Shown here: one piece after another, positions 11,585-21,845 of the stretch
How positions within the stretch are numbered: position 1 is the first letter of the stretch
Layout of the letters: the number at the start of each line of letters is the position of its first letter
NCBI RefSeq assembly: GCF_014898055.3
Contig: NW_023602073.1
Coordinates: 26,769,784-26,833,783, forward strand
Reading direction: 5' to 3'
DNA from: Talpa occidentalis
Taxonomy: Eukaryota > Chordata > Mammalia > Eulipotyphla > Talpidae
DNA length: 64,000 nt
Translations under genes and position numbers: made by a program
Notes under the pieces: generated by a model
Seen by the model: only the letters and a program-made list of their open reading frames with translations
Databases searched by the model: none
What the model was told of the DNA's origin: nothing

Positions 11585-11676
11585 TTGTATGCATAAATAA
11601 ATAAAAATGCATAAATAAATAAAAATAGGAATGTTGTAAGAATTATATAAAATAAAATATTAAAAAAATAAATCTA
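11585..11676. repeat. AT-rich simple repeat
   Basis: Two near-identical runs of 'atgcataaataaataaaa' at about 11590-11627, then AT-rich DNA up to the next SINE. It probably derives from old SINE or L1 tails. Confidence 0.6.
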
Positions 11677-11936
11677 GGGCCACCCTGGTGGCACAGGGGG
11701 TTGAGCACCGCACTATGAGGAGGTCCGCAGCCTCCACAGCGTGAGTTTGATCCCCGGCCAGCGGGTGGCCCACCTGGCGAGGCAGACCTCTCGTCTCACC
11801 TGCTGCTACCTTCAGCTGTGTACTTCAACTGGTCTGCCTGTGCTGTTCCCTGCTCTGTCTCTCGTGAGTCCTCCCACCCCCAGCTTCTCTGGCCTGTGCC
11901 CTAGATCTTTTGTGCATAAATAAATAAGTGTCTTTA
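11677..11936 (+). mobile_element. tRNA-derived SINE
   Basis: The head is gggccaccctggtggcacag, with a B-box-like gtttgatccccgg, the standard body (gcagacctctcgtctcacc) and the tail (ataaataaataag). An imperfect A-rich duplication (aaaaaataaat) flanks it, ending near 11673 and near 11946. Confidence 0.8.
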
Positions 11937-11946
11937 AAAAATAAAT

Positions 11947-12500
11947 AACAAAACACCAATGATTCAAAGCAATAAAGCACAGCAATGGTACCATGATCCC
12001 AAATGTCAACAGTAATGTCCAGTTTGGGGAGCAAAAGGATCAGAGTGTGGTGGCAGGGAGTACTGGCTACCTCACTGCAGACGTCTACATGGATTTACAG
12101 CCTGGGGAAGAACTTAGGCAGAAGCCAAGTCATATGTGCTTCTTCTGTAGCTGTTCAATAGCATAATAAAAACTAAACTCCTTATTTTCTACTTACCACT
12201 GAGATTCAACCAATGATAGCTATAAGTTTTTGACATTTTTAAAAGACCACAATAAATTCTAAAGAGACTATGTGTATAGCCCAGTCCCTGGCAGACTGCA
12301 GGCATTTAGCTAACCCTTGTTCACTATCTTGAGTGTTCAGAGTACTTTCTATCATGGAAAAGAATACACACCCTCCTGTGCTGACAAAACTGCTGGAAAA
12401 AATAGTTACATATAAACATCATCATTAAATTGAAGTCCACTTATCCAGATGTGTATACTTTATTAAAATCCAAAGGATTGTTCTCAGAAGTGTCTATAAA
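11947..12500. other. Unannotated stretch
   Basis: AT-rich, with no gene or repeat I can name. Confidence 0.4.
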
Positions 12501-12832
12501 GGCACACCCCATCCTGCTTGCTTTGCTTTATCAGATACTGCTTTTCACAAATTGAAGGTGTGTGGCAACCTGGACTGGGCTAAGTCCAGCAGCGCCATTT
12601 CCCAAACAACATATGTTCACCTCATGTCTTGGTGATATCTAATTAGGCTATTTTCTCGTTAGGCAAAATACTACTGCATACTTAATATATGACACTATAG
12701 AGTAAACAATTTTCATTCACACCAGGAAATCAACAAAAAAGTAATGACTTTATTTATGCAATATTAGGGTTGTTGTGGTATTCTGGAAATGAACCAACAA
12801 TATCTTCAAGGTGTGCCTGCACCACCTTTTAT
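12501..12832. mobile_element. Tigger (mariner/pogo) DNA-transposon remnant
   Basis: The left part (tttatcagatactgctttt, then cacaaattgaaggtgtgtgg and cagcgccatttcccaaaca) matches the non-coding 5' region of mammalian Tigger1-type elements. The right end, on the minus strand, reads caggcacaccttgaagatat followed by a tract of Tigger terminal sequence. The transposase region (CENP-B-like family) is missing, so this is an internally deleted or MITE-like copy. Old and substituted. Confidence 0.65.
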
Positions 12833-13565
12833 TTGGTGCAATGTAAGTACGCCTATTAAAGCAAAGAAATTTATTTTGCTAAGGCTGCTGTTTGGAGCTG
12901 GCCTTACCCCCACTATGGCAAACCTAATGAAGATAGGAGATGATCACAGCTGGTGCTGGGATAGAGAAATGCTTGTCACAATATGTTTAAGAACATGTAT
13001 CACGATGAAATAGGCCTATTTTTATCTCCAGAGAATTGTTTTGTATTTTGTTTATATCCAAAGGAAAATTTAAAAGCGAAGGTAAGTACAGGATACCAGC
13101 AGGCAGAGAGATACCAGCAGGCACAGATACCAGCAGGCAGAGAGAGCTGCAAACGCAAAAGGTCTGTGAAAAGAAACACCTGCACAGTCACAGGCAGGCG
13201 GGAGCGCTGCCTCGCTTTCCAGGGCATTTTGTTAGAGTAGGACATACATCTTCACACTCAACTTCACATTCGGTTCATCGGAATGACAAACATAATCGAG
13301 ATCATTTCAGAGAATGGATGTGTGCTCTTTAATACTGAAAATTACTAAGAGCAATGTGCAAGAATCTAAACTTTAGAACTACGTAAATAACCTTTTTAAA
13401 ATCTAATCACAAAATGACACAAGTTCACTGAAAAACTTGTCAACAGAGGAAACATGAATAATAAAACAATCACCATGAAAACCAACATCCTGAGGACACC
13501 AGTCACTGCTTCTACTATGTTTCCCTCTTGTATAGATGAGATAGATCAAATCATTAACAATCAAA
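12833..13565. other. Unannotated stretch with a short minisatellite
   Basis: At 13088-13146 a unit of about 21-24 bases containing 'ataccagcaggca' repeats about three times. The rest shows no recognisable gene or repeat. Confidence 0.45.
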
Positions 13566-13700
13566 GGGGGGGGGTCTTATCCTGAATAATACTGCAGGCA
13601 CTGCTGAGGCATTGCTTTCTTATCAATTGTTCTAGATCTCCAGGAATTCCCTCTGGTAGGTACAGCAGCTAAGCCTCCTATAAGGGAATAATTACAGAAA
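13566..13700. repeat. Unclassified dispersed repeat, copy 1
   Basis: About 130 bases from a G-run (ggggggggtc) through 'ttgttctagatctccaggaa' to 'acagcagctaagcctcc' resemble 30788-30920 and its duplicate at 34434-34566, with substitutions throughout. I cannot assign it to a known family. Confidence 0.5.
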
Positions 13701-14039
13701 ACACTATTTTGAAATGCAGTCTCCTATGAGTAGCAATCACATTTGGGATTAGAGCTATTTCTAAAGCTATTAAGGAAATCATGTGCAACATTAAAGACAG
13801 CATCTGCATGTAACGCAATGATACATTAAACTTTTATTTTAACCTGAGGCTCTTTCCTTATGAAGGAGGAAGCCCAACACCCACGGAGCTGCTCTGAGGA
13901 TGGACAGGGTTGCCCACACTCCTCCCCTCCTGCTGGCCTTCAGGGGGTTTATAGTTTAGTCTCATTTGACAATCTCTGATTTAGCCAAAAATATGTAGTC
14001 CAAAAATCCCCGACTTTTGTCCTTATTTATATGATCTTA
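13701..14039. other. Unannotated stretch
   Basis: Nothing recognisable on either strand. Confidence 0.4.
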
Positions 14040-14195
14040 ACACAAGTTCCTTGTCTCCTTTGGACCTTCAGATTGTCAACTACGGAGTAGGAATAATGTC
14101 TGTACAGTGCCATCAGTGAGATCACATAACTTAAGTAATGAACTTGTTGCACAGGGTCAGGTAATCTCCAGCAGGTGCTCAATAAACATCGATTT
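14040..14195 (+). mobile_element. MIR SINE remnant
   Basis: This diverged run has the order of the 3' half of MIR: 'ttccttgtctcc', a region like 'taggaataatgtctgtac', 'gtgagatcacataactta' and the diagnostic end 'aggtgctcaataaacat'. It is an ancient mammalian repeat. Confidence 0.65.
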
Positions 14196-15049
14196 CTTTC
14201 CCCTTCCCTGACCTGTTCAACTCTCTCCAAAGCAAGCATAAAACGATTTATGATGGAGGAGGTAATATCAGTTTAACAGATTATAAATATTAAAAAGTAG
14301 ATTATCGACAAAATTATCCACAAAATTATCCACTTCCCAGGTGAATGAGTGATTGTGGCTTATTCACGCTCTAATACAGAAGGGATCCTCTTAGGGCCAG
14401 GTATCAGTAGAGAAAAGACCTCAAGAGCTTAGGAATGGGCCCTTCAGTGTCTCAGATGATTTCCCATGAAGGACCTTCCATCCCCATTGGTGACAGCATC
14501 CAGCTATCCCTGCTGTGGGAATCTCGGGGCTGTCCTTTAGTGATAAAGAGATGGTCACAGGTTTCAATACACTGAAATGGTGACTACAAACCCATTTTCG
14601 AAAAGCAGACATTGTAGCCAGAGTGTGGCAGCCGTGTGGCTCTTGGTCACTCAAGGCTCAGGAAAGCCTGGTTCTATTCAAGGGCAGTCTGAAGTCGCCT
14701 CATGAGGCAGTTTCTAGGTGTCAAAGTTCCCTCTTCCAGGCTCTGAATGGCCACATCAGCTGCACAACAGGTAAGTGATGCCTCACCCTTCAGACGTGGG
14801 CCCAGGCCCAGCACGGGCAGCATCTCAGACCCCGTGAGAAATGCAGAGCCCCAGGCACCACGCAACCTACTGGGTAAGAACCTGCACCCCGGGAGACTGG
14901 GACTCGGCTCTGCCCTCCTGCCTGCTGGACCTGGCGTGGGGAGGGGGGTGTCAGCCCCAGAAAAGTCTACAATACAGTCTCCAAATTATATCCTAAGTCC
15001 ACAGAGATAAAACACACAGATCAATGGAACAGAACGGCGATCCCAGAAA
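14196..15049. other. Unannotated stretch before the CpG island
   Basis: No gene is identified. A tandem 'cacaaaattatc' pair occurs at about 14310-14333. At 15005-15045 a short L1-like scrap (cagatcaatggaacagaac) is followed by GC-rich DNA. Confidence 0.4.
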
Positions 15050-15760
15050 ACCCATCCGGGGGTTGATCAGTGCGGCAAGGAGGCGCTGGGAGCAAACACG
15101 GGGAATGCGCTTTCATTCAGGGGCGCCGCGCACCCTCAGGGTCACACTCGGGAATGTCCTGACCCCCATGTTCCCCCAGGACCCAAATGACCCGCGCAGA
15201 GCTCTCCACAGCCCGCCCGCCCCGCCCCGGGTCCCCTGACTCACCGCTCGGCCGTCAGCCGCGGGCAGGGAGGCGTCCTCACCCTCCCCTGACCTGTTCA
15301 GCGTCTCCCCGCACTTCCCCGCCTCCCGTGCTCTGCCCCCGGGGCGTCTCCTTCCTCGGCCAGCGGGCCCGCTCCGCCGGGGTGGGCGCTCCTGGAGGCC
15401 ACGGCTCCGCCATTCCGCTCCCGCCGCCGTTCCCGCGTCAGCGCGCAGGGACGGGACGTCACGCGCAGGGGGCGGGGCAAGGCCGAGAAGGAGAGGCTCG
15501 CTGGGGGCCAGGGGCGGGGCAGCGGCGCGCGCGGCCGAGGCGGGACACTGGCGGGCGGAGGCGCCAGGGCCGGCGGGAGGGGCAGGGGGACCGAGGGGCG
15601 GTCAGCCGGGCGAGGGGCGGCTGCCGAGGGGCGGGTCAGCCGGGCGAGGAGGGAACGCAGCCCGGAGAGCCGTGGGGGATCGCTCAGAGGGGGAGCAGGA
15701 AGCGGGAGTGTGTGACGTCAGAGCCCTGAAGATGGGGAGAGAGAATGACGTGGAGGCAAA
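15050..15760. promoter_or_regulatory. CpG island, candidate promoter
   Basis: About 700 bases, very GC-rich with dense CpG, in otherwise AT-rich surroundings. GC boxes are visible at 15468-15478 (gggggcggggc) and about 15508-15518, with related gaggggcgg units at 15592-15640. There is a perfect cAMP-response element TGACGTCA at 15713-15720 and half-sites at 15456-15463 and 15746-15753. I see no TATA box. Such islands usually mark promoters of broadly expressed genes, but no coding exon is recognised within several kb, so the transcript and its direction are unknown. Confidence 0.6.
15593..15650. repeat. Short GC-rich tandem repeat in the CpG island
   Basis: The unit gaggggcgg(g)tcagccgggc occurs twice with a related gaggggcggctgcc between. 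Each unit carries an Sp1-like core. Confidence 0.55.
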
Positions 15761-15905
15761 AACCCGCTGAAAGAGGGATTCTCGCTCATTCGGAGAAGAG
15801 AACAAGTCGGTATCGCCCTTCTGCGGGGACTCTGGATTTAGATATTAGCATTTGGGATATTACAGATATGTGTGTGTCTGTATTAAAAGAAATAGTTGAA
15901 TTTTT

Positions 15906-16161
15906 AAAAAAGATTTATTTATACAAGCACTGGGTACAGTCAGAAGCGGGGGAGGGCGAGAGTATTCACCAGAGCCAGAGCGGGGAGTAGAACAGGCAGA
16001 CCGATGTAATACACTGCTGAGGGGCGCAGCGGGCGGCAGGAGAGGTCTGGGCGCCATGTGGGACCCTCGCCCGGTGGCCAGGGATCCAACCCGCGCTGCA
16101 GAGGCTGCGGGCAGCCTCGCAGCCCAGCGCTCAACCAACTGCTGCGCCACCAGGGCGGCCC
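15906..16161 (-). mobile_element. tRNA-derived SINE
   Basis: The tail aaaaaagatttatttataca is at the left, the body (ccagagccagagcggggag) in the middle and the head at the right, ending in a gctgcgccaccagggcggcc tRNA-like start on the plus strand. Flanks share an imperfect gaattttt motif. Confidence 0.85.
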
Positions 16162-16369
16162 ACCATAGAATTTTTTTAAAGAAAGCCTTAAAAATTCTGT
16201 TGCAGTTATAGAAAAATTTCTAAGGGTGAAAATATTGTCTTCCTGATAGTAAAGCAGGTGTGGGAAGAGCAGCGGCATATCAGTTAATGTCAAGTTCACC
16301 TTGTTGTTTTTTGTTTTTACTGAGGGAGGTATCATAAGGGCAATCTATATAAATCTTTATTAACCCACC

Positions 16370-17610
16370 TGTGGAAGGTTCCAGCAATCTAAGGTGGGGT
16401 CAGAAAAGATGACCAGCCAGAGGTGGGGGCAGAGAGGATTATCAAACTTAGAAGACCCACCCATTCTGACCCCAAGGCAATGATTTCCACACTCATTCCA
16501 TCACAGAACATTATGAAAGAACACGTCTTACCCTGGCAAAATGCAGCTTTTGTTCTTTCAGAGCCTATCTGACTATGCAGACTTCTCTCTCTCCTGCTCT
16601 TTTTTCCTCAATTACCTTGCCATGTGCTAATGAAAGGGAACATTACTGAATGATTTGTCAGAGGATCCAAGAATCCCCCCACACTGAACCCCATCACCTG
16701 AATTCCATCAATAGTTTTTCAATTTTTAGCTTGAACTAATTTGTCAGTCCAAATGAGCACATTTTACCCTTTTTCAATTTTTACAATATTTATTGTTTTA
16801 ATCAACAAGTTTAATCTAGTTATACGTAAAAATAAAAAAAAAACAGTGAAAATAATAAGGCACTGATTCAAAGCCCAGACCCTTCCAGCCTCAAATACAA
16901 GAGGTCTGGGGTCTCCCTCCGGGTGCAAGGGGTTAAGCATGTAATCAACATAAAAAGCTTACAAGCAATATAAATACATAGGCTAAGAGTGAAACTAAGA
17001 GTATGCTAAGGTGTCTGTGAGCGCCGTGAGTGCATGGGGCTGCCTCCACATCCTGAATGTTAAAGATGATAAAAACAGATGGTGCCTGAGCCTGAACCTG
17101 ATAAGGATGCATAAAAGGAGTGGATTCATGAAGCAGTCTCCGAGCAGTCCCAAACCTGGCTCTGAGCTAAGGACTTTCCAGAAGCTCCTCTTCTGAGTCC
17201 AGCTTGCTGCTCCTCTTTGGACTCAGACTGATCTCCAGCCAGAACCTCTCCTCATTCCTCAGTTTGGCACACCATGAACCAAGCCTCACTCCCCGGTTCT
17301 TCCTCCCACAAACCGGCAGCCTGCTCTCTGACAGCAGCACATGCTGCAGACCGGCTCAACATCCTAGGCACCATCTGGACTTCGGGCCCTCAAGCCTAGA
17401 GACTTCCACGGCCGGAGGACTTTCCCCTGGGTGGAAGGCCCAGCTAAGACACGTCGTGGCTACTGTCTTCAGTCAGAGCTACTCTGGGAACTTCGGGTTG
17501 CCTTGCCTATGTGAATGTGTGTGTATGTGAACAATACAGTAATAAAATTCTCTTTGAGAGCCAACTTCTGACTGAAGCCAATTAATCCCACTCGTGATAA
17601 GTCTCAGCAC
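16370..17610 (+). mobile_element. Probable LTR (or long terminal part) of an old ERV
   Basis: The sequence is organised like an LTR: a long AT-mixed U3-like part, a TATA-like gcataaaagg at about 17109, a C/T-rich R-U5-like stretch, then aataaaattctctttgagag at about 17540. No target duplication or second copy is visible, so the boundaries are approximate. It could instead be a processed transcript remnant. Confidence 0.35.
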
Positions 17611-17792
17611 TATCAAGCTACTGGCAGCCACTGTGGTACAGGTTCCATCCCCAGCCTGGGAGCTGGCCCACATGGTGCAGCAGACCTCTCCTGTCTCGCC
17701 TGCTGCTCCCCTCAGAAGAGTTTCACTGCATCTCTGGCCTACAACCCCAGTCTTGTATGCATAAATAAATAAAAATTTTACAAAATAAATAC
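17611..17792 (+). mobile_element. Degraded tRNA-derived SINE
   Basis: Recognisable body (gcagacctctcctgtctcgc, then ctgctgctcccctcagaaga) and tail (atgcataaataaataaaaat). The head is eroded and part of the middle is missing. Confidence 0.7.
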
Positions 17793-18138
17793 AAGAGGAC
17801 TGAAAGTTGTGCATAACTATGGGAAGAAAAAGACAAAATTTTGAATGGAGCAATGACATTCCATAAAACAAAATTTGAAATAACTGATAAAACCTTCCTG
17901 TGATTATTTCATTGCCTTTGCAAAAAGAAATATAGAACATAATAGAATGAAAATCCTGTATTCCAAGTCAACTTGTCACAGATCAATATAAATCTAGTGT
18001 CCTGCCTAACAGAACACTTTTATTTTCTGTCTCATCCTACAAGTGAAAACATGGTTATTTCAGCAGAGGTTCCATCATTGACAGGAAAGCCGGCAGTATC
18101 AAGATTTTTATCTATTCACTTGTGGTAGTTCAGCAGTG
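17793..18138. other. Unannotated stretch left of the provirus
   Basis: AT-rich with nothing recognisable. The last bases before the provirus are ggttt; 18139-18142 (gttt) is the left target duplication. Confidence 0.4.
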
Positions 18139-18142
18139 GTTT

Positions 18143-18632
18143 TGTTGTAGAGCAACCCCGATACAAAACGGGGTGCCTGACTGTGGGTCCTCACCCGCGC
18201 GCTTAAAAGGACTTATCAATGCTCTACTGCAGGCACACGTGAAAGGTTAATAAAAGGTTTATTTACAAAGGGAAGGGGAAATGAGGAAATGTACAGCTCT
18301 GGGAGAAAAGTGGGAGACAAAGTTTTAAATGAGTCCTACCCGATCCGCCGATTAGGAATCCCAAAATGGCGCTCTCAGAGTTGGCCGCCAGCCAGGAGCG
18401 GTGAAGCCAGGAGGCGAGCGATCGCGAGCCAGAGAGAGCCCAAGGCCCACGTGTTTGGTTTTTTATATCCAACCTGGCTGCCCAACTCCACCCTCAGGTC
18501 CCAGCCATCCTCCCTTGGTGGTGATGGGATTTGTCTTTCCCAGAGTCTTGATGGCTTTAGTCTGGAGTGGGGGTGGAGTCCACAAAGTTAATCCTGTATG
18601 GGATTAACTCAGGACATCACTTCCCCCTAACA
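18143..18632 (-). mobile_element. 3' LTR of the provirus
   Basis: 490 bases from TGTTGTAGAG to CCCTAACA on the plus strand. In the sense direction a TATA box (tataaaa) lies at 18461-18467 and the AATAAA signal at 18258-18263, giving an R of roughly 170-190 bases. A CACGTG E-box lies just downstream of the TATA box at 18449-18454, and a YY1-like aaaatggcgc at 18363-18372 on the plus strand. All positions recur 7872 bases to the right in the other LTR. Confidence 0.95.
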
Positions 18633-18653
18633 ATTCCCCCCTTTCACTTTTTG
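18633..18653 (-). other. Polypurine tract
   Basis: Directly inside the 3' LTR, the sense strand reads aaaaagtgaaaggggggaat, a classic retroviral PPT that primes plus-strand DNA synthesis. Three bases (aat) separate its G-run from the LTR's TG. Confidence 0.9.
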
Positions 18654-20586
18654 CCACCATTTCCATGGTGATGAAGATCAAACATATGGATGCTGGGATA
18701 CAGTCTCAGATGAAAGTTTTCCAGGGTTCCAGTCTGAAAGAAAACGAATCCCTCCAGGTATTGTCCATTGTGGAAAGCAAAAGTCCTCCATTCCTGGAAA
18801 AACAGTTCATCAGTCCCAGCCGAAAGAAAACATCTGGAGGCATTAGCCAGAACAAGACAGCAGATATGTCAAAATCACAGGAAAAAAATGTTAAAATGGT
18901 TCAACTTATGCAAAAATGAATTCTCTCAACCTTGATCCCAAACTTTAACAGCATAGCAAAACTTTGCAAATTAAGTCTACTTTTAAACCATTTGCCTATT
19001 TTTGCATAAAATCACAGGGCAGAATAACTAAGCAGCAATTTTAGCTGGCTTTGTTGAAATACTCCATATAGGATCAGAGCAAACCATTGGCATCCGGTCG
19101 ATGTAGGCTTCAGGTACAAAGTTAGTCTCATCAGACTCCACCTGGGCTTTCCTCTTCTCGAGGGTACCAGGGCATTTTCGTTGGCCGGGTTGTCCAGTCC
19201 TGCCAATGGAGGCAAGCTTCCTCACCTTCTTTGGAGGTCTCTGGAACCCTACAAACAAGGCAAACAGGTTCTCCTCTTCTTGGTTCAGCTCTGTTTCAAC
19301 TTTCTGGAAGAGCTCCACACAAAGCCACACTATGAAACTTATGTCCAAATTTTTTCAGTTTAAACAAAATCCCTATGGAAGTTATGCAAAAACAGACTCT
19401 GAGATAAGTAGTAAAAGATTACTACCGCTATTTTTATGCTGTGTTGGTATCAAGGGGAGAGAAAATGCAAACACAAGTTAGCTTTGTTGGGAAAAAAAAA
19501 TTACAACCTTGCTGCAGATCCTGGTCACCAAAACAAGAAAACTTTGTGGATTTAGAACAAAATGCAAAAAATCATGAGTATTATGTCAAGGAAAACTTAG
19601 TAAATATGAGGTGTATTTCCAAGTCTATTCAGTCCTTAGTAGAAAAGTTTTACTCTCAACAGTTCCATCAATAGGAATCTGTTGAGACCTTTTCTCCCTA
19701 TATTTTCAGAAACAATTCCTGTAGATATTAAACAATTGAAGTATACAATATTACAAGGTGACAATCATCATTGACAATTTACATCCATATCAGGTCAAGG
19801 TGTTATTACCCGTTTTCCCAAGTGACAATGCTTCCCTTCTAGTTTTACTCTACTAGGTGAGCCAAATAGAACAAATTCATCTAATGCCTTTCCCAGGAGG
19901 AAAGGGAGAAACTTTGTGGAGTGTCTCAGGAGCTCTACTGAGGTTCCACAAAATTTCCTTGCATCAGCCAAATGACAGGCTATCAAATTTGTACTTGAAT
20001 TTAGATTTCTGGGAAGCTTTGCCATAAATATCAGAAAAATAACAGAAACAACAATGTTCAATCTCTATGAAGGCACCGGCTTAGTTCAGTAGCACAATGT
20101 TGACAATGAAACCATAACCTTTAGTTTTTCTCATAACTGGAGACTCTTTTTTGCAATGTCTATGGGCACCATGTATACCAATTTGTCAATCACTGGAGGT
20201 CAAGACAAGGACACAAGGAAAGGACATACAGACATACAACATATAGACACAAAGAGCTCTTTAGTTACCATTTATCACGCGTGGGATATCTCATGCAACT
20301 GCAGTTTCACTCATTGGCCAAAGTAACAAAAAGAAAGCAGAGAAAAAAATCTCAAAGGTAAAAAAAAGCAAAAAGTTAAAAAAAAATAACAAAATCAAAA
20401 TCAAGATTGAAAACCTTTCTGTGTAAATAAAAATAGTGGCAGCATATGCATGATCCTAGATGTTATTTCACGTCTCCTAAACTTTGAAAGGAAGAAGATT
20501 GGTTAGAGCATGTTAGTTTTCTCAGGGTTTCTTCAGGAAAAAAAAATGAGTCCTTGGGTATCCTGTAACAATAACTGGAAAAGAAG
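18654..20586 (-). other. Region where env should be; no env recognised
   Basis: About 1.9 kb between the end of the integrase frame and the polypurine tract. Gammaretroviral env genes are about 1.9-2.0 kb, so the size fits, but I find no long sense frame, no surface/transmembrane cleavage site and no immunosuppressive-domain-like peptide. The longest sense frames are 106 and 88 codons (19028-19348 and 19795-20061) and look unlike env. The DNA is AT-rich. It may be a heavily decayed env or unrelated acquired sequence. Confidence 0.5.
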
Positions 20587-21675
20587 TCAGTAACATTCAA
20601 GTTTTTGTCTGTTTCTTAAATATCTCAAGTCCTCAATGGGTTCACAAGACCAATGGGACTTCGTCTCTGGGTCAGTTCCTCCTGGGGCTTTCTTAACTCT
20701 GGAATGATGTACCCAGGGTTTTATGCCTGCAAGTTTCAGAGAAGTATGTGTGCTCAACAAGACATCATAGGGACCAGTCCATTTTTCTGACAGCTGGTTT
20801 TGAGCATCCCCGCTCTGCCAAGTCTTCAGTAAGATCTGATCTCCAGGTTTGAAGGGATGCAATGGTTGATCAGGAGGCATAGAGATCCTTGAGGTTGCAA
20901 AGTTATGAATTACTGCCAGAACCTCCTGGATGTGTTTCACATATTGCGTGATCCGGGAATCTTGTGTTATTTCCGGACTGGCTTTCAGAACTGAGGCCTG
21001 AAAAGGTCTTCCAAACACAATCTCAAAGGGGCTTAATTGTAGCCCACTTCTACGTGCCACTCTTATGCGAAGTTGTGTTTCTTGGCACAGTTTTGCCAAG
21101 GTTTTCTTCAAGGTGTGGTTCATCTTTTCTGTTTGCCCGGAAGACTGCGGTCTCCATGCAGCATGCAATTTCCAGTTTATCTGTAACGCACTGCTTACTG
21201 CATGGGTGACGTCAGAGACAAATGCCGGCCCATTATCACTCTGGATAGAGTCCGGCAACCCAAAGCGAGGGATTATCTCTTTCAGTAGCTGTTTGGCAAC
21301 CTCGGAAGCTTTTTCCGTCTTTGTGGGAAATGCTTCCACCCATCCCGAGAACGTGTCGACAAAAACCAAGAGGTATTTGAAATTGCCTGTTGTTCTAGGC
21401 ATTTGTGTGAAGTCCACCTGCCAGTCCTCAAAAGGACACTTGCCCCGATATTGAACCCCAATGGCTTTAGGGTGGGAGTCAGTCTTGGGGTTATTCCTGG
21501 CACATAATTCACAACCTCTGGTGATCCGTTGTGCTATTTGGTGTAAATACGGGCCCTTCAAATATGGGCACACTGTTTCTAATAAGGCATCTCTCCCATA
21601 GTGAGATCCCTCGTGAAGATGTTTTAGCACTGGATATACCAGGGCCTCCGGGAGGAGTATCATCCTCCAATGCAC
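20587..21675 (-). pseudogene. pol: pol remnant: integrase
   Basis: A 362-codon frame covers most of a gammaretroviral integrase, which joins viral DNA to host DNA. The zinc-binding HHCC motif is visible near the start (KHLHEGSHYG with both His, then CELC). The DDE catalytic triad is present: D in WQVDF, D in SDNGPAF, E in QTEKMN. The C-terminus keeps the GPY/F-type motif (EKWTGPYDVLL). A stretch after LCQET appears deleted by roughly a dozen residues, between the catalytic core and the C-terminal domain. It is out of frame with the upstream RT segment. The listed N-terminal end is only where the frame opens, not a real start. The product would be defective. Confidence 0.9.
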
Positions 21676-21845
21676 GGGTCAGAGAGTTCCAAGGCACGGG
21701 TCAGGGCTATTAATTCAGCTTTTTGCGCTGATGTACCTGCCGGAAGAGCCTTGGCCTCCACGGTGTTCTGGAGCGTCATCACTGCATATCCAGCACATCG
21801 ACAGCCTTGGTCCATGAAGCTGCTGCCATCTGTAAATAGCTCCTA
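21676..21845 (-). pseudogene. pol: pol remnant: RNase H start, truncated by deletion
   Basis: After the in-frame TAG at 21843-21845 the same frame continues with the first RNase H motif (ELFTDGSSF, first catalytic Asp) and then the second ([14 protein letters not shown], catalytic Glu). The rest of RNase H, including the remaining catalytic Asp residues, is missing, and integrase sequence follows in another frame. An 11-base direct repeat, gcacgggtcag, lies at the junction (21672-21682 and 21694-21704), consistent with a template-switch deletion during reverse transcription. Confidence 0.8.

Noticed and set aside
13083..13150. Short tandem 'ataccagcaggca' units as a functional array
   Set aside because: About three irregular copies only; ordinary minisatellite-like slippage explains it.
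15187..15729. 180-codon ORF in the CpG island
   Set aside because: Composition-driven (Pro/Arg/Gly-rich) with no recognisable domain. GC-rich DNA lacks stops by chance.
18665..18919. 84-codon plus-strand ORF inside the provirus
   Set aside because: It is antisense to the provirus, lies in the env-position segment, has no recognisable motif and is of a length expected by chance in AT-rich DNA.
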